A stretch of 64,000 nucleotides of DNA from Chelonoidis abingdonii (GCF_003597395.2 NC_133771.1:47076076-47140075), one strand, 5' to 3'. Positions 47,040 to 59,185 are shown, counted from the first letter of the stretch. Notes: generated by a model not told the origin, from the sequence alone. A program made the numbers and translations.

Positions 47040-48180
47040 ACTTGATCTTGTCCGACCCAAATGTGGGTTCGGTGGATTTTTTGATTGAGTGAGGAAAACC
47101 AAGACCAGACAGATTGAAAATTCAAAACACCACGTGGCCGTTTATTAACAGGGAAAAAAAATCACAACTTGGGCTGGGGAGGAGCACTTTTACCAACTAA
47201 CAGTGCCATTAGAACAAGAAACCTTTACACAACCTAAAACAAGCTATTTACATTCATTAACACAAAACCAAATACTTCAAAACCAACTGCTCTTGTAAAA
47301 GGTAAATGAATACACCAAATTAAATGATCTGTGTGCACACTTAACCAAATATCATTATCAAATACACCAAATTAACTTCAACAGCAGTTATTATAACAAC
47401 TCAATTCTTCGATACCATATATACACAACTTTATAACAGGCAGCAGCATAGGCAGTTGTATACCAAATGAAAGGGGGAGGAAGAGAGAAGAGGCTAGGGA
47501 AAGCACAGAAAGCTAGAGGACAAGTACCGTATTCCAGGCACAGCTGACCAGCAGTACAGACACCAGAAGCATACCGAATCCGTGGGGGATAACGAAGAAA
47601 AACAAGCAACACGTCCCGAGCCAGCTATATCCAGAGGAGACCCCTGGCTGAAAGGTTGATCAGGTCCTTCAGTCAGTACGTGGATACTCCTGCAGATCCT
47701 GGCCCAAGGCATGGTTTTATTCCAGGGACTTTTTTACACCTGGTAAAATTTGATTGGTCCCTAGCTCCCCCACCCTCCAGGTTCCGAGCTGTTGCCCCCT
47801 ACGTGGGCAGATTTTGCACACGGCACACTAGAAGCTACTAGAAGCAGCACTCAGCACACTACATTGGTTTGCACACAACTCTAATCCGACCCTTTGAACT
47901 GCATTACGATTGGTCGGATTGGGTCCCTTTGCTCATGGCACGCTGGTGTTTTGCACACAGCACTAACCTGACTCCTGGGTTGCTAGGCAGAAGAGCAGGA
48001 GACTGCACACGACACGAGTCTAACCCCTAGGTGACCAGGTAAAAGAGTGGGACCCTGCACACGGCCCTCTAAGGTTGCACACCGCACTACGGTGCTGCAC
48101 ACAGTACTAGTGTGACCTTTAGATGACTGGCAATTGGCCATACAGACGCCATGTCAGACCAAAGGCCTTAGGGCTGCGAC
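47040..48180 (-). mobile_element. LTR-like segment with repeated GCACAC motif
   Basis: A compositionally distinct block with TTTATT at 47142 (AATAAA on the - strand), a GC-rich middle and, at 47812-48105, at least seven GCACAC motifs in the context (T/C)GCACACnnCAC. The layout (motif array, then polyadenylation-like signal when read on the - strand) suggests a solo LTR or retroelement end in reverse orientation. No gag, pol or env frame, and no clear end repeats, so class is inferred. Confidence 0.4.
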
Positions 48181-48341
48181 AGATCTGAGTATTTTCTCTA
48201 CCATGTTTTGAGTTTACCTGTTGTCCACAGTTTGCTGCAAAGTGCTCCCCTCACCCCCATGTCTGACAGATCTAATAGAGAATAAAATAAATTAGTGGTT
48301 CCACTCTGTTATACAGTCAGCATACTTTGTATCTGTTAGAG

Positions 48342-48671
48342 CAGTGTTTTTCAAATTGGGGTCTACAAGGGTACTCCAGGGAGTCTGCGGGCCCTGCTGA
48401 TTAACTCTTCCCCACCCCTCTGCAACTCCTCCTGCACGGTGGGGGAACAGCTGTTCAGTGCATGCAGGAGGTGCTGGGAGGGAGGGGAAGGAGTAGGGAT
48501 GGAGCATGCTTGGGGGGAGTGGGGCAGAAAGAGGCAATGAAGAGGAGAGGCAGGGGTGGAGCGTGGACAGGAATGGGTGGGGGCAGGGCCTGGGGCTGAG
48601 CAGGGGGCTTGGAAGTTTGAAAATTTTTAAATCAAAATGGGGTTCCTCGGGTTAATGTTTGAGAACCACTG
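48342..48671. mobile_element. hAT (Charlie-like) MITE, 330 bp
   Basis: Ends CAGTGTTTTTCAAATT and AATGTTTGAGAACCACTG are imperfect inverted repeats. Flanks TGTTAGAG and CTTTAGAC share TTAGA, as expected of an old 8-bp hAT duplication. GC-rich, non-coding interior. Confidence 0.75.
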
Positions 48672-48683
48672 CTTTAGACTGTA

Positions 48684-48722
48684 GAGATAGTGTGGTCTAA
48701 TGGCTGGAGCACAGGATTCAAC
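48684..48722 (+). repeat. tRNA-like SINE head
   Basis: TAGTGTGGTCTAATGGCTGG and AGCACAGGATTCAAC resemble box A and box B of a tRNA-derived SINE head; the body appears interrupted by the repeat at 48727 and may resume in the MIR-like piece at 49110. Confidence 0.45.
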
Positions 48723-48726
48723 TTTA

Positions 48727-49100
48727 GGGCCCCAATCCATAAATGTGTTTGGGTGCCTAATCCCCAGATTTAGACACCGAAATCCCATGTTTAGGCACCA
48801 CTGCACTTCATTATAGAGTCACTTGCGTCCATCTTCTGCCACTTCATGGATCCCTAGTTCAGGCTTAGGCACCTATCTTTATGTCAGGAGTGGGAGTTAG
48901 GGCACATCCCTTTTGTGCACATTTCCCTGTGGCTGCCTTTGGTAGCTCCCCCTTGGCACGCTGGCTTTGTGGGTTGCATTTTTGGGTCCCTACCTCAGGC
49001 TTTGTGGATTGCAGTGGTGTTCCTGTGATTTTTCTAGGTACTTAACAGGCATTGCAATGTTCTGCATTACAACACCTAAGTCCTTTTATGGATTCAGGCC
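48727..49100. repeat. Repeat family A, short copy 4
   Basis: Inverted ends GGGCCCCAATCCATAAA and TTTATGGATTCAGGCC; interior has the GGTGCCTAA / TTAGGCACC motifs of the family but no tRNA-like modules. Confidence 0.6.
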
Positions 49101-49104
49101 TACT

Positions 49105-49330
49105 GACTTCTAAATTCTGAGCTCTGCCACTTACTGTTGGGAAGCAATGTGATATGAATTAGGCCGATGCTGAGCTCTTATGAAGATCCCATCCTTAACT
49201 TTTGTCTCAGTTTCTCCATTTGTAAAATATGCAATGTTACACTGCTTCAGTGGATGGTGCAAGGGTTAGTTAGTTAACATGAGTAGTGCTTTGTGAAACG
49301 TTAAGCATTGAGTAGTAGTGGTAAGTGTTA
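49105..49330 (+). repeat. MIR/CORE-SINE-like element
   Basis: CTGAGCTCTGCCACTTACTG, then TGTCTCAGTTTCTCCATTTG and TAAAATATGCAATG, then AGTGCTTTGTGAAACG. The element may have been split by family A copy 4, with its tRNA-like head at 48684. Confidence 0.6.
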
Positions 49331-50464
49331 CTTCCTGTACATAAAATATTACACTAATTGAAAAAGCTAATTAAGCCATTATGTGCAAATCAAATTTATT
49401 GCATTAAAAGACAAAAGCTTTCTGAAATTGGATGCACTGTAGATCCTGTATTGCATCAGTGAAAAAAAAATACAAAAACATTTTAAAGGGAGCATTATCA
49501 AGTGTACTTTGGCCCACTTAAAATTTTTAAAAGCAAGCAACAGAATAGCAATAGAAAGGGATACATAATTTAAAAAAATTTCAGTGGAATCAGTTTTGAT
49601 TAAAATATATTCCCCTGCAATGGATGTAACAACAATATTTGCAACAGCTCACCAGTGCAAGTGAAAATGGTGAACCTGACTAGACTATTTATTTTCATTG
49701 CCCAAGCAGAGAAAAATACAAAAAGAAAACTAAAAACTAGTGAGAAGTAAGTTTTTTGAAATTAGGCCTACTTTACTAAGTTTATTAATGCATGTAATTA
49801 AATGTGAATTTTAACTTTGATCGTACTGTCCAGGCTCTTTAATTCTGAATTGCAGCTTTGCTGCCTCAGGATCAGTCTGGCTGCTTTTCAAGGTAAAATA
49901 ACCTCTTACACAATAGTTGACCTAAAAGAAATAGAACAGTTAATGCTATGCTGTAAACTTTTATCTTGTTGGGAATTTAGCCATGGGGCTGTTATGTAGC
50001 CCCTAATTGAGCCTTTAAAATCAATTCAAAATTGCTAGTCCGTCCTGAGGAATAGCAGTTCTATTGCTTCAGCTGGGACAGAAAAGCTGGAAGCTACCAT
50101 TAAATGGAGTCTTTGGACATGAATAAATGTTGCTGGTTTTGTACAGTTTAGCCCAAGATTGTTTTAGATGTTTGTGTTTGAAATTCCTTTAGAAACCCTT
50201 TACCCTAACCCATACACACAGGCAGAAAAGCACTAAATGTGTTCTTTAAAAGGGACACTGTCAAAAGGGTAACCAGCTATATCTCAAGGAAATAAAGGAC
50301 AAAGCTTAGTTTTAAGGAATGCTATTACACATTATTTATAGCAAAAATCACAAAATGAAAGATAATTGCATTTGAAAACATACTTTTCACCTATTCACAT
50401 GCATCAGGTCTTAGAAGAGATAGGTAATGGGACATTCTTTATTTGAAAAGAAGGGCGATTTTGT
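49331..50464. other. Intergenic, unassigned
   Basis: AT-rich; no feature recognised. Confidence 0.45.
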
Positions 50465-50640
50465 AGTTAAGTTGCTGGACCAGAAATCTGGAGGCAGCTT
50501 TGCCACTGACTTCGGGTGACCTTGGGAACACCATTTAATCTTGCTGCCTCACTATTCCATTGTCAAATGAGGATACTATTACCTCTCTACCACACAGGTG
50601 TTCTGCGACTCAATTAATGCGCGGGAAGTACTCAGATACA
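50465..50640 (+). repeat. MIR-like SINE fragment
   Basis: GCTTTGCCACTGACTTCGGG, TGACCTTGGGAACACC and GCCTCACTATTCCATTGTCA, a diverged MIR core. Confidence 0.6.
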
Positions 50641-50694
50641 GGAGCGAGCGGGACCTAGATGGAAAATACGAAGAGCAGTCACCCTACTATCTAG

Positions 50695-50822
50695 TATCAA
50701 AGGGGTAGCCGTGTTAGTCTGGATCTGTAAAAGCAGCAAAGAGTCGTGTGGCACGTTATAGACTAACAAACATATTGGAGCATGAGCTTTCATGGGTGAA
50801 TACCCACTTTGTCGGATGCTAC
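50695..50822 (-). repeat. SINE-like repeat with GGTAGCCGTGTTAGTCTG
   Basis: TATCAAAGGGGTAGCCGTGT, GTGTGGCACGTTATAGAC and CATGAGCTTTCATGGGTGAA in order. Same superfamily as 30957 and 46672, different subfamily. Fairly young by appearance. Confidence 0.7.
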
Positions 50823-52589
50823 TATCTAGTTAAATATAACCTAATAGAAATGTTTCCACCCATATATTGTTTTTAAACAACTAAACATCACTCTAGATTG
50901 TTTACAGCCCAAACATTGCATGCTAAGGACCTGAAAGTGAGACTGTCTTCCTTGATATTTGATTGGCCAAGCTGAGAGAAGTCCAGAAAGTGAACAGCCA
51001 ACATCAGTAGTGACTGATAAAAATAAATAAAATGTAAAATTTCTAATAATGAGGTTATTGTCAAAGAAATTAGTTAGTTTACAATATATGACTTTTAAAT
51101 TGGCATTGCCTGTTTTAATCTGCTGCAGTCCCGCAGTGGACACTGCCCAGTGGGGTTTTCTGACCTGAGCCATTATTGCAAACTGAGCATATTGCTTTGC
51201 TGCCACTAGGTGGTGCCCAAAACTTTTAAATTCTGTTTTGTACAGTACTTGATAAAATATAAATATACATTTTTCATGCCTCCCTCTTTTGAAAATAATT
51301 GAATGTTACGCTAATAATAACATACAGCAAGTTATGGCTTAGCATCTGATCTAACCCTAGGCAAGTGCCAAGTGTCCAGATGGATAGCAAGGTGAATTGC
51401 GAGGGTACTCATGGTGTTGCAACCCCTTCAACACAGAACTACACCTTCCCCACTTTTCATTCCTCCTTACTGGAGTGGAATAAATATAAAACAGTGCAAC
51501 ATCCTGCAGCCGCCAAAATCCTCTCCCTTCTAACTATATTAATAGTGAGAGCTCCCACTCCAGATACCTGGTTGTCAAGTTCTTCCCCTGAAAGTCCGCT
51601 AAGCCAGTTACAGAAATCACAAAGGTCTCCAAACTTTACTTTTCATATGGTGCAACAGATGTTGGGTCAGTCCAACACAGCCTTAATGCACAAGTCTCCC
51701 TTTGCATTAGTATAAAGGGAGAGAAACTGCCACTGAAGGCAGTGGGGTTACACCACTGTCAAACTGTGAGAGAAAGGCAAATCAGGTCCAATATGAATAG
51801 TTAGGCAGAGAGGCTAGAGTTGCTGAGAAACCAGAATACAAAGAAGCGAATAAACAGAAATCTTTTAGCACAGCAAAAACAGCAAAAGTTTTTTAAAAGT
51901 TAAAGCACGAGGTGGGGGGGTGGGCACTAGGCCTCCGGAAGTGTCTACACTAGACTTTTTCAGACATATAATTCCCGCTTTCTCACCAGTGGTACCAGCA
52001 ATGGCAGACGTCAGGTTTTTAACCATCATGTCATCTAACCGTGCCCAGAGTAGTATTAACAAACTTGATGGTAAAAAATGCACAAGCTCACCTGAGTGAT
52101 GTCATCAATTCATCTTCTACAGGTACTAACAGTGGTGGAGTTTCACCTATTGGGAACTGTGGCTAAAAAATTCTACTGAACACAAGGACCAAGCATGGCA
52201 GGTACCAAACTGTGTTAGGAACAATTTTAGCTGGAGATGTAGTTAAGCTAAGTTTAATTGCTGTTCTCTGACATAAGTAAAAGGCTTAATAGGCATAAGG
52301 ATTAGTATATATAGTGTTGTTGTAGCCTGTTGATCCCAGGATATTATATTAATAGCAAGCGCTCCCAGCCCAAACATTGGATGTCAAGTGACATCCTTCC
52401 CCCAGAAGTCAACCTACATAATGCTTTCAAAAGATGATTCGGAGCTTAAATTCATACTTTCGCTAGACACTAAAAATCATGGCCTGAATAGAAACACTGG
52501 ATGTATGGCTTATTACAACAAGCTGTAACCTACTAACAACTCTCCCACTCGGGTTCCTCCTCCCAACTTCTGCTCCCTTCCCCCCTTAT
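50823..52589. other. Intergenic, unassigned
   Basis: Contains a possible Harbinger end fragment near 51938 (AAGTGTCTACACTAG) and a second short SINE-like piece near 52370. No gene recognised. Confidence 0.4.
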
Positions 52590-52609
52590 GACTGAAGCGG
52601 TGAAAAAGG

Positions 52610-52805
52610 CCTCTTCACCTTGAATGGTCCCTTAAAATATGTGTACTTATGCTAATCAATCTGTTCCACCTTGTATTTAGCTGTGACACTCTGAATAGGT
52701 TTCCCTTACTGAACAAGAGCTCTGTGTAGCTCAAACACTTGTCTCTCTCACCAACAGAAGTTAGTCCAATAAAAGATATTACCTCACCCATCTTGTTTCT
52801 CTTAA
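52610..52805 (+). repeat. SINE-like repeat (CCAATAAAAGATATTACC tail)
   Basis: TTCCACCTTGTATTTAGC, GAGCTCTGTGTAGCTC, CTCTCTCACCAACAGAAGT and CCAATAAAAGATATTACCTC in order; related in layout to the repeats at 46672 and 50695. Confidence 0.65.
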
Positions 52806-53539
52806 GGATTAGTTCACATTGCTGGGGCAATTAGCTATCAGGCTGATTCCTTATGGGTCTCCCACATCCTAGGTGAGTTTTCTGACTACTGAAGTATTGG
52901 CTATTCTGGGGTAGTTGGTCAGTCGGTCTCTTCCCTCTCTTCCAGAAATTCTACTCAGGACCGGAGAAACCTTCCCCACAAAATTGTCATCAAAACCAAT
53001 ACGTTTCCTTGAAAACCATCAGTTTCGATGAACTGGCATTATGAGATGAAAAAAAACATTTAATTGAAAAATTCCTGACCAGCTCTACTGATAATAACAG
53101 TGGGAAGGTTGTTCTTTTAACTGTCTGTATGACACGAATAAAAAGTTGCCAACAAGTAAAGTTGTTCAATCTGAAGCTAGTTCCCTTCTGTAGCGTAGCC
53201 TTTTAAAGACAGATTAAAAAAATCTTGAAGAACCTGAAAAACTACAGAAAATATGAAGACAAGATGAATGTTCGTCTGGGTATGTAACTATACAGGGAGG
53301 TTCTGAATCAGGTTTTACTTCTTCGTTTTCAAGGGGCTCTAATTAAGAGGTCTTTTATGGTAGCAAGATCATACACTGGACAGTAAATGTATATGATTAC
53401 CACACTTCACTAGTGTAAAATTTCATCTTAAGGGCACTGTGTGTGCTAATCAGTTTGTGATCTTTCAGCTTTGGAAACCACTATTTCTGATTATTTTATA
53501 CTGTGTCCGGTTCTGTTGCCCCATGAGGCCTTGAAGATC

Positions 53540-53755
53540 TCTTTGCATTTGACACATATACATGAATTGAGCCTCACAGCACCCAGAAGTGGGAAGAAAA
53601 GTCCTGTTTTACCGACAAGAAACTGGAGGCACATGTTGGGATTTTCAGAAGAGCCTAAGGAAGTTAGGTGCCAACCCCCTTTAGCTTCCAGGGTGCTCCT
53701 ACATCACTTGGGCACTTTGGAAAATTTTACCCACAGAAAGGCCAAGTGACTTTCT
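53540..53755 (-). repeat. MIR-like SINE, interrupted
   Basis: On the + strand TGTTTTACCGACAAGAAACT then, after about 90 foreign bases, GAAAGGCCAAGTGACTTT, the reverse complement of a MIR core. The intervening TTAGGTGCCAACCCCC may be another short repeat. Confidence 0.5.
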
Positions 53756-54159
53756 AAGGAGCCTGTTTCTCGACTAGGCTTCAAGTTCAAGGGTACTGGT
53801 ATTTTGCAGTTATATAGTTGCAGAATGTTGTCAGAAAACTGAGATATTGTCCCAGGATTCTCACACTATTTCCCTCTGAGTGTTTCCTAGAAATCTCCAT
53901 TCACAACTCAGTGCAAGAGAAGACTAGTTGGCACATAGCATAAGCACAATCATTAGGGGATGGGAGACTGTTTTGAGGAAAAACTACAAAAATATATGAT
54001 TTGTCTGAAAGATGACTGACTATTGAGACCAGTCAAGAATCCACCCTGACATGGTCCTTTCTTTAGTTGCCCTGCTAGTACAAGTTTGCGTCAGTTGTTA
54101 TGGTAAAGTTAATCTCTGCACGACTGAGGTTGAGAAAATTAGGTCACTCAGTGCAACCA

Positions 54160-54325
54160 TGCTGGGGATGTTACATTCAGTTCTGATCACCGTATTCCCA
54201 GAAAGATTACCACAAACAGGAAAGTATTCAGAGGACAACAGCAAAATGTCTAGGGGGCTGGAGGAAATGAGTTATGAGAAAAGAACTAAATATGTATTCA
54301 CTTACAAGAAACGCTGGAGTTAAGA
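54160..54325 (+). mobile_element. CR1-like LINE fragment
   Basis: The + frame reads SRGLEEMSYEKRTKYVFTYK, matching the RGLE-x-SYEERL region near the CR1 ORF2 C-terminus. Confidence 0.55.
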
Positions 54326-54408
54326 CCACTGCTGCTCAATACTGCCTTCTCCCCACCTCTTTCTGGAAGGTACAACTTCAACCCCCCAAATGTTAGGAAA
54401 CCATAAAG

Positions 54409-55180
54409 TTTCAGAACACTGGAAGAAGGCTAATGTTGTGCCAATATTTAAAAAGGGTAAACAGGCTGATCTGGGTAATTATAGACCTTGATCCCGTGCA
54501 AGATAATGGAGCAGGTGATACAGGACTTGATTCATAAAGAATTAAAAGAAAGTAATGTAATTAATGCTAATCTGCATGGGTTTATGGAAAATGGATCCAA
54601 CTAACTTGATATCTTTTTTACTGAGAGTACAAGTTTGGTTGATAAAGGGCATTGTGTTGACATAATATACTTAGACTTCTATTAGGCATTTGACTTGGAA
54701 TCATATGACATTTTGATTAAAAAACTAGAAAGATATAAAATTAACATAGCACACATTAAATGGGTTGAAAGCTAGCTAATAGGTCTCAAAATGTAACTGT
54801 AAATGGGGAATCATCACTGAACCCAGTGAGGTCCTGCAGAGACCAGTTCTTGGTCCTACACTATTTAACATTTTTACCAATGACCTGGAAGAAAACGTAA
54901 AATCATCACTGATAAAGTGTGCAGGTGACACAAAAACTGTGGGAGAGATAAATAAGGAAGCAGACAGGCCCCTGATACAGAGCAGCCTGGATCACTTGGC
55001 GAAAGCAAACAATATTCATTTTAATATGGGTAAATAACATACCTCTAGGAAGAGCGAATGTTGGCCATACTTACAGCCGGGGGGTGGGTGGCGGGGGCAG
55101 TCTATCCCAAGAAGTAGTGAGGTTGAAAAAAGATTTGAGGGTCATGGTGGATAATCAACTGAACAAGAGTGCCTGGTGCA
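54409..55180 (+). pseudogene. Decayed CR1-like reverse-transcriptase region
   Basis: Frames in turn read MEQVLQDLIHKELKESNV, a YLDF-x-x-AFD motif (54668-54690) with a TAG at 54683-54685, and ILIKKLERYKI. The catalytic F-A-D-D motif has become C-A-G-D (54918-54929). Stops and frame changes make it non-functional. It continues after the LTR-like insertion at about 55950. Confidence 0.75.
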
Positions 55181-55187
55181 ACAGTGA

Positions 55188-55945
55188 TGGGGTGCGCCAG
55201 GCTTTCCTGCCTCTCTGATGGAGGCCCCATTGTTCTGCTACACTCCACTTAAGGAAGCAGCAAGGTGAGAGCAAAAGAGCAGTAAAGTTGGGTCTTCTAG
55301 AGAGGCATCACTAAAGCAGCCATTTTAAGAGCTAGAGTGGTCTGGTTCTCCAAGGGCCATACGTGCTAGCAACAGCCAATCAGAGCCCTGCAGGCTCAAA
55401 TAAAAGTAGCTGCAGGACCTTAACAGGTCAGTGCCTGGCTGGGGCTGGAGGAATGAAAAAAGGATGCTCCTCTGTAGTTTAGTGCTAGAGAAGAACCTGA
55501 GCCAGGACTACAAATAAAAGTCTTGGTAGGAAGGAGCCTAGAGAAATCACAACGATGGATGGGACTAAACAGTCTATGGCTGCTGTGTGCAGGGTCCCTG
55601 GGTTAGAACCTGGCATAGTGGATGGGTCTGGGGTTCCCCCACAGGTAAAGTTATATAAACCCCAAAAGGGGACAGGGCTTATCTGGGAGCCTGAACAAAG
55701 TGCTGAATTTTAAGGGCCTGGAGCTAGGGCTGAAGACGTTAGCAATGTAAAATAGACCATTTAGTTATCGCACTCTTTGGTACCCCCAGTGGAGTTCATT
55801 CAGCCTTGGTAATGTTACTAGAGGGTCAAGCCACTGAAGACCTACCAATGTCAGCCTTCAAGGGACACCAGGGGTGAGAAAAGGACTATAATACTGCATC
55901 TCACTGCTTGGAGAAGCTCAAGAGGGTGAGTGTCCTGTTACAGCA
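55188..55945 (+). mobile_element. Probable solo LTR inserted in CR1
   Basis: The CR1 similarity stops near 55187 and resumes near 55947. The block begins around GTGATGGGGTGCGCCAGG, has AAATAAAAGTAGCTGCAG (poly(A)-signal-like) near 55399 and ends around GTGTCCTGTTACA. Flanks GCAACA and GCAATA may be the duplicated target. About 750 bp without coding frames fits a solo LTR; class not proven. Confidence 0.5.
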
Positions 55946-55946
55946 A

Positions 55947-56545
55947 TATTGTGGCCAAAAGCACTAATTTAATTCTTGGATTTGTAAACACGGGAATCTC
56001 AAGTAGGAATAGAGAGATTATTTTACCTCTGTAGTTGGAACAGGTATGGCCGCTTCTGAAATACTGTGTCCAGTTCTGCTGTCCAAAGTTCAAGAAGGAT
56101 GTTGATAAATTGGAGAGGGTTCAGAGAAGAGCCAAGAGAATGATTAGAGAATTAGAAAACATGGTTCAGTGATAATCTCTTTGAGTCTAAAGGGTTGCTG
56201 GCTTACAATCTGTAAGTGCCTACACGGGAACAATGATTTAATAAAGGATTCTTCACTCTAGCAGAGAATGGTATAACAGGATCCAGTGACTGGAAGTTTG
56301 AAGCCAGATTAATTCAAACTGTAAATAAGGTGAAAAATTTAAGAGTGAGTGTAATTAACCACTGGAACAATTTAGCAAGACTTGTGGTGGATTCTTCATC
56401 ACAGACCATTTTAAAATCAAGATTGGACATTTTTCTAAAATCTCCTTTAGGAATTATTTCAGGGGAGTTCTCTGACCTGTGTTATACAGGTGGTGAGACT
56501 AGATGATCACAATGTTCCTTTCTGGCCTTGAGATCCTGGCCATCT
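55947..56545 (+). mobile_element. CR1-type LINE 3' end
   Basis: Reads in broken frames DVDKLERVQRRAKRMIRELE, then NNWNNLARLVVDSSS-like and GGETR, and ends GATGATCACAATGTTCCTTT CTGGCCTT-type tail. Continues the CR1 of 54409-55180. Confidence 0.8.
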
Positions 56546-58159
56546 CCCCACAAAACTCCAGGAAGAATGTTAGTGTGACAGGAAAGGCCAGATTACTCAC
56601 TAGGAAAAGCTGTGGTAAGGTGCTTCACACACAGCACAATCTTCACTCTGACCATGTGCAAAGGGCAACAGAAAAATTCTCCACTCCCAAAAGCCTGATA
56701 CAAAATGCAGGCATTCTGCCTGGGAGAGAGGCCAGGTTAAGGTTCGGTTGTGTGTGAAACAACGCTTAACTGGGCAGACTTGATTTGGTGTTTTTATTTG
56801 TAGCACTAACATTTTTGGGGGAGAGGGAGACCTTAACTCAGCCTCACCTGGTTTTCTAACATTTAGGGGTTTGAAGTCCTATGTACCAGAAAGGTTCAAG
56901 AAGACTGTTGTGTGGCAGCAACTTTAACACTACCTGGATTAGGGTTTTGTATGTGTGCTCAGTTTAGCTGAAGGCTCTTTTATGATTCAGGACCCCTCTG
57001 TTAAAGTAGTGACAAACCTACTGTTAATTAAAATGCTTTAACATCAAAACAAAAAGCAGAACTTAGGTCCCGTCAACTGTGCAAATCTCTGGTTTTCCTG
57101 CCTTTTCCAAAGCTGTGTTGCCTTTCCTGTGTCCTAACCCACACAGCCAGGCAAGCAAGGAGCAGCTTTCTGACAGCTAATTAAGCTTCTAAAAATAATT
57201 GGCTTCAGCAAGTTTTACTTTGTTTTGTTGATTTACTTCTCTCCATAATTTAGATGTAGCCCCTAGAGGTGTGTGTGTGAATGGTGGTTTTTTTTTTTAA
57301 ATCATACTGCATTTTGCTGTTCCCAGCATGCTCTGCTGGGGCTTGCAAACCCCACACCTGCAGGGAACCAATGTATAGCACCTATGCATGACCCACACTT
57401 CTCTGCAGATCATTGCAACCTGACCTGATTCCTGCATTCAAGTGCTGAATACCTTTGAGGATGTTGGCTGAACAAATGGACTCTGCAGAAAGAGAGAGAG
57501 TTATCATTTGGACCCACAAAATATTCCCCCAGCCTGGGACAAGCAGGTCAGTTCTGTTTCTCTTCCTGTCCTCTCCTCCCTGCTGACATCAGCTCCTGAA
57601 AGGAGGGGCCTGGAGCTTCCATTCCTCCAAAGACATCTGCAAGACAGGATTGGGTGCTGAGGTGACAGATGCAATTTGGTGAAGTGTAGAGGTATCAGCA
57701 GCACCTACTTTGGGGAAAATGAGGTAGGTCAGAATGAAATGAGAGGCAGTGCTGAAGTGTACATGGTTGGGGATGTGTAACAGAATTATAGGGTCAGAAC
57801 CTTAGCTGCTGCAAATTGGTGTAACTCCATTGACTTGCTTTTTTTTATACACACTTAGTTCAGGCCCTGATTATTCATCCCAGGTTTCACCTAATATGTG
57901 CCCATACACTCCTGCTCTCTTTCTACACCTGCCATTGAAGACTTACCCATACCTAGTCAGAGTTCAGTGATTCTCCAAACCAATCAATCTCCCTGTCTCC
58001 TGCCTCTTCCCTACACAGTGTCCTCCAGCCACCTCCTTCCCCTCAGCAAACAGCCAGCTGGGGGTGTTGCTGTCAGAAGTCCTGAGGCAATGGGTGTGTA
58101 ATGACCTTTTCACTCAGTGCTGCTTCTGCTTATCTCATTTGGGGAGTTTTTACCTCCCA
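56546..58159. other. Intergenic, unassigned
   Basis: No gene recognised. Short open frames here have no domain content. Confidence 0.4.
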
Positions 58160-58870
58160 GGGAACCAGGCTCACACCTAAGGCCTAGTAGGATCTTCAAA
58201 CCTGCCTATGGTGTTTCATGGCCTAATCTGGTAGGTGTGTTTGCTGGGCCAGGGAGAGACAGTGAGAATGACTTTGTAGCCTGGTGGTTAGAGCACCATC
58301 TGAGAGAGGGGAGAGGCAGGGTCCAGTGCCCCTGGCTCCAACGACTATTTAATGATGTAGCCAAAGTGAAACAGCTTTCACAGGAGAGACTGAAGGAGCA
58401 CCACGTCAGCATATCCCATAGCTCAGTGCTTAGCGGTGTGGGAGATGCCTGTTTAAATCTTTTCCACACATCAGGTGAGGGAAGAATTGAACCTGGGTCT
58501 CCCATCTACTGGGTGAGTGCTCTAACCTCTGGGCTAAAAGTTATAAGGGAAGTGGCAACATAGGCAAGAGATTCCTGTCGGTGGATGGCAAGCTGAGACA
58601 GGTGCCTCCTTGCAGCCCAGACTTAGGCACCTAGCTCTGTGAGAGGGGCGGGATTTAGAACGCACCCCTCTGGTCAGCAGCTCCCATTGGGTATTTTAAA
58701 TGGCGCTCTGCCTAGCATGCTGGCTTTTGTGAATTGTTTCTCTCCCTCCAGGCATTGTACAAGTAGACTAGGCACCTAACTCAGGCTTTGTGGAGTCCAG
58801 TGATTTTTCAAGGGGCCTAAAAGTTAGGTGTCACAGTGCTCAGTGTCCCAATGCCAAGTGGGGCTGATTC
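58160..58870. repeat. Repeat family A, copy 5, three tRNA-like modules
   Basis: Two + strand modules (TGGTGGTTAGAG at 58282-58293 with AGGGTCCAGTGCCCC; CTCAGTGCTTAGCGG with TTTAAATCTT) are followed by a - strand module (GGTTCAATTCT at 58493-58483; TAGCCCAGAGGTTAGAGC at 58536-58519). Shared GGCACCTA motifs and TTAGGCACCTAGCTCTGTG link it to the other copies. Confidence 0.6.
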
Positions 58871-59044
58871 TAGGGGCGGATGCCCTGGGTGTCAACTTTC
58901 AGGGGGTGCCTAGCTGCTTTGCCACTCTGCCTTTTTCTTTTGTTCTGCTCCACTCTGGCTGGATGTGTAATTTTTCCCCCCCCAGCTGACTGGCAAAATA
59001 GCAAGGGCCACTCCTGATATCAAAGTCCGTTTGTGGATCGAGGC

Positions 59045-59185
59045 TTTAGTCGCTCTGTGCCTCAGTTCCCCATGTAAATAATGGGGATAATGGTACTTTT
59101 ACTTCACAGAGGTATCCTGAGGATAAATATATTAAAGATTGTGAGGCACTCGTACTATGGTAGTAGGGGTCATGTAAGTACCTAC
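59045..59185 (+). repeat. MIR-like SINE fragment
   Basis: CTCTGTGCCTCAGTTCCCC and AATAATGGGGATAATGGTAC with the GAGGTATCCTGAGGATAAAT tail. Confidence 0.75.

Noticed and set aside
58117..58563. 148-codon open frame (+)
   Set aside because: Coincides with repeat family A copy 5 and its tRNA-like modules.
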